17,084 nt of DNA, taken from positions 1-17,084 of the forward strand of contig JAADIF010000087.1 in NCBI GenBank assembly GCA_013151465.1, written 5' to 3'. Position 1 is the first letter of the stretch, and each line of letters opens with the position of its first letter. The notes below the pieces were generated by a model. It worked only from the letters and a program-made list of their open reading frames with translations, was not told the DNA's origin and ran no database searches. The stretch comes from Microcaldota archaeon (GTDB taxonomy: Archaea > Aenigmatarchaeota > Aenigmatarchaeia > QMZP01 > QMZT01). Shown here piece by piece: positions 6,313 to 11,895 of the stretch. The translations under genes were made by a program, and so were the position numbers.

Positions 6313-7755
6313 TCAATTTTGGGTGTTTTTTATCTGTTTCAGCTCATTTTCAATAAAAGTAATGAATTTCTGCATACAATCTGATGGTATTCTTGCTCCA
6401 GCGGCCATTTCATGCCCGCCGCCTTCGCCCCCACATGACTTAGCTGCTATGGAAAGTAATTCCTTTAGATTGATTGATTTTTTAGAGCCTTTGCCAAGAC
6501 GTGCCGAAACCTTTGTAGTTGTATCCTGAGAAGCGAAACCAAACAAGGGCTTGTCCTTTGGGGCCATCCCGGAATGGTTCACTATTGACATCACATTCGA
6601 GATTATGTCCTCTGGTATATTACTTCCGGCAATAACGTACACACCCTCTCCAAAAATTACATTATCCGACCGTTTCTCAATTTGTTCCTGCACCCATTTT
6701 ACTGACGCGCTTATCATTCTCCTATATTCAGATATGGTCTTTCTCACCTCATCTGCTGCAGTTGCATCATTGATGCACAATCTTACACCAAGATCTGCCT
6801 TTCCTGTCTTGCCGCACGAGTTCAGCATCGTTGCAAATTCGCTCGCATCGCGAAACTCGTCATTTCTATCGAGAAGTTCATAAACATCACCGAAGATTTC
6901 ATCGGGATTATCCTTTCTGCCATTTATTCGTGCTATTATAATGCCTCCGGCAAGCTTCTTTTGTTCATCCTCCGATAAATCCGCAAGCGTCCTCCATTTC
7001 CCTGCAGAGTTCTTGACCGGTATACCAAGCTCATTTAACAGCCGAAGAGTTCCATCCTCAGAACCGCTAATGCCTGGAATGAAAGGGTCCATAGTATATT
7101 CAAGTGCTTTGTGAAGTGGACGCGTGTATCTGCCCCATAAGCGGATACCTCTTGTTATACGTATTTTTCCAGAATTTTCTGCATCTTTCAGTATTTCCCT
7201 GTTCATCCCTACAAGACCCCACTTCTTTCCGATAGAATCTATCTGGGAATCACCGATTGCCCCCACAATCGCAAGCTGTGAAAGATCCGCATTATCGTCA
7301 TCGATTGCCCTTGCAAGTATATAAGAAACGCCGGAACCTGATATATTCTCTCCTATACCGGCTTCAAGAGAGTTTAAATGGATAATGTCTTCTCTCTCAA
7401 CCTTGCCTTGCTTTTGATGATGATCGCAGATTATTATAGTTGCATCTTTTATGTATTTCTGAATATTTTTGAGCTGACCGCTGCCCATATCTGTAATTAT
7501 ATACATCCCACACTTTTCGCTTCCCAAGTCCTTTATGTAATTTTCCTCAAGCTGCCTGAAGAGCGAAAGGCGAAATCTCTTTCCAAGACGGTGCAGTGCA
7601 AGTGCTATTATTGCCGCAGACGATATGCCGTCAGCATCGTAATGTGATGCAAGACGAATTGTTCCTCCATATTCTTTTATTGCTTTGGCTGCGGTTTTTG
7701 CGATATCAACAATATTTCCTATCATTTCAACGTCTTCATCTTTTGTAGCAGCCAT
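6313..7755 (-). CDS. recJ: Archaeal RecJ-like DHH exonuclease (GAN)
   Basis: This is a DHH/DHHA1 phosphoesterase of 480 residues, the usual length of archaeal RecJ-like proteins including the GINS-associated nuclease GAN, which works with the CMG replicative helicase. Metal-binding motifs are intact: Asp40 and Asp42 (SHYDADGISS), Asp89 (TDMGSG), Asp111-His112-His113, and Asp169 (AIGDSQ). The DHHA1 nucleic-acid-binding motif GGGHEMAAG is at 445-453. So it is expected to be an active exonuclease. The start at 7755 has AAGGTG 6 bases before it. Its position directly before eS1 matches the conserved archaeal neighbourhood. Whether it acts in replication, repair or RNA processing cannot be told from sequence. 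Confidence 0.9.
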   Translation of the reverse strand: MAATKDEDVEMIGNIVDIAKTAAKAIKEYGGTIRLASHYDADGISSAAIIALALHRLGKRFRLSLFRQLEENYIKDLGSEKCGMYIITDMGSGQLKNIQKYIKDATIIICDHHQKQGKVEREDIIHLNSLEAGIGENISGSGVSYILARAIDDDNADLSQLAIVGAIGDSQIDSIGKKWGLVGMNREILKDAENSGKIRITRGIRLWGRYTRPLHKALEYTMDPFIPGISGSEDGTLRLLNELGIPVKNSAGKWRTLADLSEDEQKKLAGGIIIARINGRKDNPDEIFGDVYELLDRNDEFRDASEFATMLNSCGKTGKADLGVRLCINDATAADEVRKTISEYRRMISASVKWVQEQIEKRSDNVIFGEGVYVIAGSNIPEDIISNVMSIVNHSGMAPKDKPLFGFASQDTTTKVSARLGKGSKKSINLKELLSIAAKSCGGEGGGHEMAAGARIPSDCMQKFITFIENELKQIKNTQN

Positions 7756-7820
7756 CGAAACACCTTAATGTAGTATGTGAATTGATGCAAATAAATGCAA
7801 TCTTATCCCAGACAACCAAA

Positions 7821-7831
7821 CTTTATAAATT
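7821..7831 (+). promoter_or_regulatory. TATA box for the membrane/coiled-coil gene
   Basis: A clear archaeal promoter: CTTTATAAATT, preceded by a purine-rich BRE-like CCAAA. It is centred about 27 bases before the ATG at 7853, predicting a leaderless mRNA. Confidence 0.6.
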
Positions 7832-7852
7832 ATTCACCTATAGATAATTACT

Positions 7853-8254
7853 ATGGCCAATCTGAATTATGCGTTTTGGGCTATATTCATATTAACGGCA
7901 GCCCTATCGCTATGGCTTGCTGTTGCCGGTTTCTTCGTTCAGGGAGTAATCTTTGCGCTTGTTGTAATCCTTATTGGACTCATCAAGCTTGAACAGGATT
8001 CTGAACTTGATGAATTCGCCCAGAATATTAATGACATGTCTAAAAGATTGCATTCCATCAGCCAGAATGTGGAAAAAGGTTTCAATTTCTCTGAGGTGTC
8101 AAAGGATAAGACAGAGAAAAGGATTCAACGCCTCGATGCAAAAAGGGTCGAGTCTGACAAAAAGATGGAGAAAATGTTCCGCGACCTTGTAAGAAAGATA
8201 ATAGAAATAGAGAACACATTAAATAAGATGAAGCGGGAAATGGGAACAAAATAG
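7853..8254 (+). CDS. Small membrane protein with coiled-coil tail, unknown function
   Basis: A 133-residue protein I do not recognise. Residues 5-25 and 27-46 are two closely spaced hydrophobic helices, forming a membrane hairpin. From about residue 47 on the sequence is highly charged and heptad-like (NINDMSKRLHSISQNV, then KKMEKMFRDLVRKIIEIENT), predicting a cytoplasmic coiled coil of about 80 residues. It has its own strong TATA box and is divergent from recJ; it converges on the HerA-family gene with 8 bases between the stops. The layout suggests an oligomeric membrane-attached scaffold or adaptor, but no function can be assigned. Confidence 0.75.
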   Translation: MANLNYAFWAIFILTAALSLWLAVAGFFVQGVIFALVVILIGLIKLEQDSELDEFAQNINDMSKRLHSISQNVEKGFNFSEVSKDKTEKRIQRLDAKRVESDKKMEKMFRDLVRKIIEIENTLNKMKREMGTK

Positions 8255-8262
8255 CGTTATTA

Positions 8263-10311
8263 TTATATCTTACCTGAAAGCTCTCTTGTCTTCTCTATGT
8301 CTATACTGCCCTTTACGGCGTCTATGAGTACCTCTTTTCCGCGATGTTCGACCATCCAATAAGGGTAATAGACCTGTTTTGAATCTATAACAGAAACGCC
8401 CCACAATTCTCCAACCCTTTTTAGGTAATCAGATGATACAAGAAAATCCAGGCGATTTTCTATTGATTCTACTTTCCCTTTCTTCTTATCGATGACGGCG
8501 TCGGCTATTTGATAGGGTATATTCTCAAGTTTCATTGCAGATTGTATTTCTTCGCCATTCTTTTCGATTTTACCATCTTTTATAAGTTCTTCAATACTTG
8601 AAACGATGGACTCTTTTGGTATCTTCAAATCATCTGCCATTTTATCTGCTGTTGTTTGTTTGTTTTTGAACAAGTAAAGCATAATCAGACGCTGCAACGG
8701 TGGCAGAGAAAGAAGTTTCATTAGCCCCTTTGTGCGCTTTATGGCATCCTCTTCTTCGTATACGATCTCCCCGTTCATCCCATCCACATAAAACGGCCTT
8801 TTGTTTTCCCCGTTATTTCCTTTGACCTCCCATAGCGGGTAGTAGACAAGCTTCATCTTGTCTATTCCCTTGAACTTTGCATGCATGTCATCTTCGAGAA
8901 ATGTTATATCGAACACGTCAAATTTTCTGGACACACCTTTAGCGTTCCTTGCTTTCAGACTTTCGCCGCCATGGTCCGATCGTTTTATCCTTATGCTGAC
9001 AACAAGCGGCTGGTCGGTAATCCCCACAATCAGTGCCTGCCCTATGGGAAGCTCTTTGATCTGATCTTTTGTAGTCGTGCCCACTCCTTCAACCGAATCA
9101 ATTATCGCCTTGAGGTCATTTGGATTTGTAACCTTGAGTATTATCTGGGTATTGCATTGGGAAAGAACGTTCTTGTCAACCTTTGCAGGTCTTTGGGAGA
9201 TTATGCAAAGACCCATGCCGAATTTCCTGCCCTCTGCTGCAATCGTCCTTAACACCTTGGAACTTGGCACCTCTCCAAGCCCGCGTTCCGGACAGAAATT
9301 ATGCGCTTCCTCGACGACAAGGAAGAATGGTGGTATTTTGTCTTTCTTTCTTGCATCAAAAAGCTCTTCAGTAAGCTTCATGACTACCATTCCTTGTATC
9401 TCGGGCCTCGCATTCTTGAGATTGATTATTGTTATTCTTCCCTTTGAAACTATATCTGTGATTTTTGTCGGCACCGGCGAGAAAAGCTTTGTCTCATCCA
9501 AATTTCCAAGCATCGACAGAATGCCCCACTTCGACTTTGCATCCATTGCATTTATTTCATCTATTATATCGCGAATGGTATAGTTTTTTCCTTTGAGATT
9601 CTTTAGGGCCATGTATAAAAGCCCCTGCTGGCTCGATGAAGGCCTTCTGGGCAATATTTCAAGAATTTCTGGCATAGACAGTTTCGAATTGAGCTTGAGC
9701 TGGTCGGCCCCGCCTCCCGAAACATCAAAAATACGCATATTCTCTTCATAACTTTTGGGTTCGACACCAAACCTCTCCATAAGTTCAAGTTCTTTTGGGT
9801 TCTTATTCTCGAATATGAGTGATGAGTACTCTCCGTGAGGGTCTATTATAACAGCAGGAACTCCGTTTTCGGCAAGCTCCTCTATTAGCACGCCCGCGGC
9901 GTATGATTTGCCAGCTCCGGTCTTTGCGAGAATCGAGACGTGTTTTGTTATCAGATGTTTTATGGGAAGGCACACCTTAAGGTCATAATCATTCAGAAGC
10001 CCTATATATGCGCCGCTGTCTTTGAGTCCTATCGTTTTCTTTATCATATCGGGGTCAGCTGCAAATATGGGGGTGTCCGGCGAGAAAGGGACAGAAGGCG
10101 TTTTCAAAAAGCCGCGACTATCCCTATAACCTATTATCATCACTTTTGCTATCGTTTCATTTCCGTAGCGCACGAGCGAATTTATGTAACCAAGAACCCA
10201 GTTCCCTTCGGAATCCTTGACTGCTATGTATTGCATCTTTTTTACGCGCGCTTCAGCAACAAAACTAAATTTCTGTGTCGTAACACGGCCTGATATCTTT
10301 CCAAGTAACAT
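8263..10311 (-). CDS. HerA-family (DUF87) ATPase with duplicated C-terminal module
   Basis: This 682-residue FtsK/HerA-superfamily ATPase has an N-terminal HAS-barrel (about 1-110), then Walker A AKTGAGKS (129-136), IDPHGEYS, Walker B FFLVVEEAHNFCP (about 329-341) and the SQRPAKVDKNVLSQCNTQ motif. Such proteins are hexameric DNA translocases; canonical HerA works with NurA in end resection, but no NurA gene is in this window. The C-terminal 190 residues hold two similar segments, YYPLWEV near 490 and YYPYWMVE near 648, flanking a probable winged helix (about 535-595). I chose the ATG at 10311: GGGGGA lies 7 bases upstream, the HAS-barrel begins there, and the longer frame would run into tRNA-Arg. 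Tandem TAA stops end it. Confidence 0.85.
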   Translation of the reverse strand: MLLGKISGRVTTQKFSFVAEARVKKMQYIAVKDSEGNWVLGYINSLVRYGNETIAKVMIIGYRDSRGFLKTPSVPFSPDTPIFAADPDMIKKTIGLKDSGAYIGLLNDYDLKVCLPIKHLITKHVSILAKTGAGKSYAAGVLIEELAENGVPAVIIDPHGEYSSLIFENKNPKELELMERFGVEPKSYEENMRIFDVSGGGADQLKLNSKLSMPEILEILPRRPSSSQQGLLYMALKNLKGKNYTIRDIIDEINAMDAKSKWGILSMLGNLDETKLFSPVPTKITDIVSKGRITIINLKNARPEIQGMVVMKLTEELFDARKKDKIPPFFLVVEEAHNFCPERGLGEVPSSKVLRTIAAEGRKFGMGLCIISQRPAKVDKNVLSQCNTQIILKVTNPNDLKAIIDSVEGVGTTTKDQIKELPIGQALIVGITDQPLVVSIRIKRSDHGGESLKARNAKGVSRKFDVFDITFLEDDMHAKFKGIDKMKLVYYPLWEVKGNNGENKRPFYVDGMNGEIVYEEEDAIKRTKGLMKLLSLPPLQRLIMLYLFKNKQTTADKMADDLKIPKESIVSSIEELIKDGKIEKNGEEIQSAMKLENIPYQIADAVIDKKKGKVESIENRLDFLVSSDYLKRVGELWGVSVIDSKQVYYPYWMVEHRGKEVLIDAVKGSIDIEKTRELSGKI

Positions 10312-10343
10312 AAAATAATCCCCCGATAAGCTTATTTCCATTT

Positions 10344-10354
10344 CAAATATTAAA
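10344..10354 (-). promoter_or_regulatory. TATA box for the HerA-family gene
   Basis: On the minus strand TTTAATATTTG sits between tRNA-Arg and the gene, predicting a start of transcription near 10323 and a leader of about 12 bases that just includes the GGGGGA ribosome site (10319-10324). Confidence 0.4.
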
Positions 10355-10399
10355 TTGTTATTCGAAAAAAGGAATGGGATAATGATGGGCCCGAAGGGA

Positions 10400-10466
10400 T
10401 GCACAAGGAACAGATTCCTTCGGAATCGTGAAACACATTTTCATAACGCGTTGGCGTTACTCCCTT
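10400..10466 (-). other. 67-base T-loop intron (position 59/60) of tRNA-Arg
   Basis: Excision joins TTCGAA to T60, restoring TTCGAAT between GGGGG and CCCTT. The fold has bulge-helix-bulge geometry: exon stem, bulge CA/T on the 3' side, four central positions (TTCG against TGTG, weak), bulge AA/A on the 5' side, then the intron stem AGGGA/TTCCT. Inside are two perfect hairpins, TAACGC/GCGTTA and GATTCC/GGAATC. Confidence 0.78.
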
Positions 10467-10488
10467 TTCGAACCCCCGATCTCTCGGT

Positions 10489-10510
10489 TTCATCGGATAA
10501 ACACAATCCC
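10489..10510 (-). other. 22-base canonical intron (position 37/38) of tRNA-Arg
   Basis: Textbook bulge-helix-bulge: anticodon stem CTCGG/CCGAG, 3' bulge AA/A, central CTTC against GATG (three of four paired), 5' bulge GG/G, and an intron stem GGAT/ATCC closing a 7-base loop. The exon junctions fall exactly after G37 and before A38. Confidence 0.85.
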
Positions 10511-10561
10511 CCGAAGCCGAGCGCCTTATCCTAACTAGGCTACGGGCCCATAGTATATTCT

Positions 10562-10575
10562 GTTATGCGCATAAC
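10562..10575. repeat. 14-bp perfect palindrome
   Basis: GTTATGCGCATAAC is self-complementary. It overlaps the stop codon of the DJ-1-like gene and lies 12 bases before the 5' end of tRNA-Arg. It may be an operator, an RNA stem affecting tRNA 5' processing, or chance. Confidence 0.4.
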
Positions 10576-11099
10576 TTCCTTTTAAGGATATCTGCATTTT
10601 CTTTGCCATCTAATATTTCAACTATTTTGAGCGCAAATTCTATTGCCGTTCCTGGACCTTTAGATGTTATGACGTTGTCATCCACAACAACATTCCCATC
10701 CCTTGGGCGCGGTATTTCCCTTTCCATTCCCGGATAGACGGTCGCTTTTCTCTCTTTCAATATTCCCGCCTCTGCAAGAAGTGTCGGAGAAGCGCATATT
10801 GCTGCGACAAGTTTTCCGCTCTCCTCAAACGCACATATAGCGTCCATTATTTTTTTCGATTTGCCGAGATTCTTATAGCCAGGATTTCCTCCGGGAAGAA
10901 CCAATGCATCAAATTCATCCATGTTTACATTATCTATCTTCTTGTCAGCTATGATTTTAAGACCATGCGCACCCTCAACTATGGATGAAGGAAGTCCGGT
11001 AACAATTACATCAAAACCTGCTCTTCTCAAGACATCCATAACCGATATGGCTTCTATCTCTTCAAAACCATCGGCAAGCGGCAGCAAAATTTTTTTCAT
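10563..11099 (-). CDS. DJ-1/PfpI family protein
   Basis: A 178-residue single-domain member of the DJ-1/ThiJ/PfpI superfamily (class I glutamine amidotransferase-like fold). It shows the conserved acidic residue in DGFEEIE, the loop VLPGGNPG, the nucleophile-elbow Cys in AAICASPTLL, and TSKGPGTAIEFAL. The last motif resembles the DJ-1 subgroup more than PfpI proteases, which carry a Cys-His pair. The role is probably stress-related (glyoxal/methylglyoxal or redox protection); the enzymatic activity of this subgroup is debated. The start is the ATG at 11099, with GGGGGAG ending 5 bases before it; the longer frame from 11132 has no such site. It is divergent from the gene at 11249. Confidence 0.88.
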   Translation of the reverse strand: MKKILLPLADGFEEIEAISVMDVLRRAGFDVIVTGLPSSIVEGAHGLKIIADKKIDNVNMDEFDALVLPGGNPGYKNLGKSKKIMDAICAFEESGKLVAAICASPTLLAEAGILKERKATVYPGMEREIPRPRDGNVVVDDNVITSKGPGTAIEFALKIVEILDGKENADILKRKLCA

Positions 11100-11209
11100 A
11101 AAATCTCCCCCACGAATGACAAAAACTCCCATTGATATAGAGAGCCGTTTCTTTCAATATTTATTAATCCTTACAGTAATTTATTCTTATTATAGCATAT
11201 ATACATATC

Positions 11210-11226
11210 TAATCCGAAAAGGATTA
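11210..11226 (+). other. Inverted repeat in the leader of the next gene
   Basis: TAATCC and GGATTA pair around GAAAA. The hairpin lies 9 bases before the Shine-Dalgarno at 11236-11241 and could stabilise the mRNA or serve as a protein site. Confidence 0.4.
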
Positions 11227-11248
11227 TTAAAAGCCAGGAGGAGATACA

Positions 11249-11662
11249 ATGCCTATAATAGGTCTTTCATTTAAAGAGATTGAAGGGAAGAGAGGAGAAG
11301 AGCCAGTAAGGGGTGACCTGAAGGCAAATTCATCACCTGTCATAAAGAATGTAAAAGAAGTTGATGTTCCAAGCCTCAAGAAGAAGGCCCTTGCAATAAA
11401 TTTTGATTTTAACACGCGTTACGAACCGAATGTAGGGAATGTTAGAATAGGTGGAGAATTGCTTTATCTCACCGAGAAAAACAAAGAGATACTTGATCTT
11501 TGGGCAAAAGACAAGAAGCTTCCGGATGATGCTTCCATAACCATATTGAATTATCTGTTCAGGAAATGTCTTCTGAAAGTTGCTAACATTGCAGAGGAGC
11601 TTCAGCTTCCATTGCCTTTGGCGATGCCAAAAATAACTCCCAAGGAAAATAAGTCCAAATAG
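11249..11662 (+). CDS. Conserved-looking soluble protein, unknown function
   Basis: A 137-residue protein with no signal peptide or membrane segment. The first part is short and mostly charged (KEIEGKRGEEPVRGD). The middle is beta-rich (ALAINFDFNTRYEPNVGNVRIGGELLYL). An alpha-helical end follows (NKEILDLWAKDKK, ILNYLFRKCLLKVANIAEEL) with the proline-rich close LPLPLAMPKITP. The alternation of a beta sheet with a C-terminal helix bundle recalls SecB-like proteins, but this is a loose impression and I cannot name a family. The start is firm: AGGAGG at 11236-11241 lies 7 bases before the ATG. Its expression ends at a strong hairpin terminator, so it is probably monocistronic. Confidence 0.8.
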   Translation: MPIIGLSFKEIEGKRGEEPVRGDLKANSSPVIKNVKEVDVPSLKKKALAINFDFNTRYEPNVGNVRIGGELLYLTEKNKEILDLWAKDKKLPDDASITILNYLFRKCLLKVANIAEELQLPLPLAMPKITPKENKSK

Positions 11663-11672
11663 GGCTTATTTT
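11646..11672 (+). terminator. Strong hairpin terminator
   Basis: AAAATAAGTCC pairs with GGGCTTATTTT over 11 bp (one G-T) around AAATA, followed by CCATTTTTAT. The stem includes the stop codon of the preceding gene. Confidence 0.7.
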
Positions 11673-11696
11673 CCATTTTTATATCCTCTCGTCTCT

Positions 11697-11737
11697 TTTG
11701 GAACAATTCTACTGCTTTTTTATGATGTTTGGAACAA
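11697..11737 (+). repeat. Paired 10-bp direct repeat upstream of the S-layer promoter
   Basis: TTTGGAACAA occurs at 11697-11706 and again at 11728-11737, 31 bases apart, which is about three helical turns. Both lie some 60-100 bases before the S-layer TATA box, suitable for an activator binding on one face of the DNA. A function is inferred only from the spacing. Confidence 0.4.
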
Positions 11738-11793
11738 AAAAAAGTAAGATTGGTTATGTAATTTTAGTGCTTAAAACTGTTTCATATAAGTTA

Positions 11794-11802
11794 TTTATAT
11801 AC
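11794..11802 (+). promoter_or_regulatory. TATA box for the S-layer gene
   Basis: TTTATATAC, a near-ideal archaeal TATA box, predicts transcription from about 11820-11825 and so a leader of about 70 bases, much longer than elsewhere in this window. Confidence 0.6.
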
Positions 11803-11827
11803 CCCTCACGAAATTATTTCTCAATGG

Positions 11828-11875
11828 GTTCAATCCGCTATATGGCAATTTCATAAACAAGATGGCGGATTCAAC
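11828..11875 (+). promoter_or_regulatory. Structured S-layer mRNA leader
   Basis: GTTCAATCCGC at 11828-11838 pairs with GCGGATTCAAC at 11865-11875 (10 of 11 bp, one C-C mismatch) across a 26-base loop that has its own TATG/CATA pairing. The stem would form almost at the 5' end of the mRNA and ends 8 bases before the GGAGG at 11884-11888, leaving the ribosome site free. This suits an mRNA-stabilising hairpin for an abundant protein. Confidence 0.55.
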
Positions 11876-11895
11876 TTAAAGAAGGAGGAATTAAT

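Larger units (their letters stand above)
10386..10549 (-). tRNA. tRNA-Arg (anticodon UCG) with two introns
   Basis: The gene runs 5'-GGGCCCG (10549-10543) to 3'-CGGGCCC plus discriminator A (10386), giving a 7-bp acceptor stem. The D stem is GCCT/AGGC; the anticodon stem CTCGG/CCGAG encloses C-T-TCG-G, so the anticodon is UCG (10514-10512). A 22-base intron follows position 37. The T stem GGGGG (10477-10473) has its partner CCCTT only at 10398-10394, because 67 extra bases lie inside the T-loop. Removing both introns leaves 75 bases with a consensus T-loop TTCGAAT. No CCA is encoded. A standard search without non-canonical introns would probably miss or truncate it. It lies 13 bases after the DJ-1-like gene. 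Confidence 0.9.

Noticed and set aside
10312..10404. N-terminal extension of the HerA-family protein to an ATG at 10404
   Set aside because: It would overlap the 3' end of tRNA-Arg, the residues are unlike the HAS-barrel, and a good ribosome site precedes the ATG at 10311.
10400..10466. tRNA-Arg T-loop intron as a host of a C/D or H/ACA guide RNA
   Set aside because: No convincing C, D or ACA boxes were found in the 67 bases; only simple hairpins.
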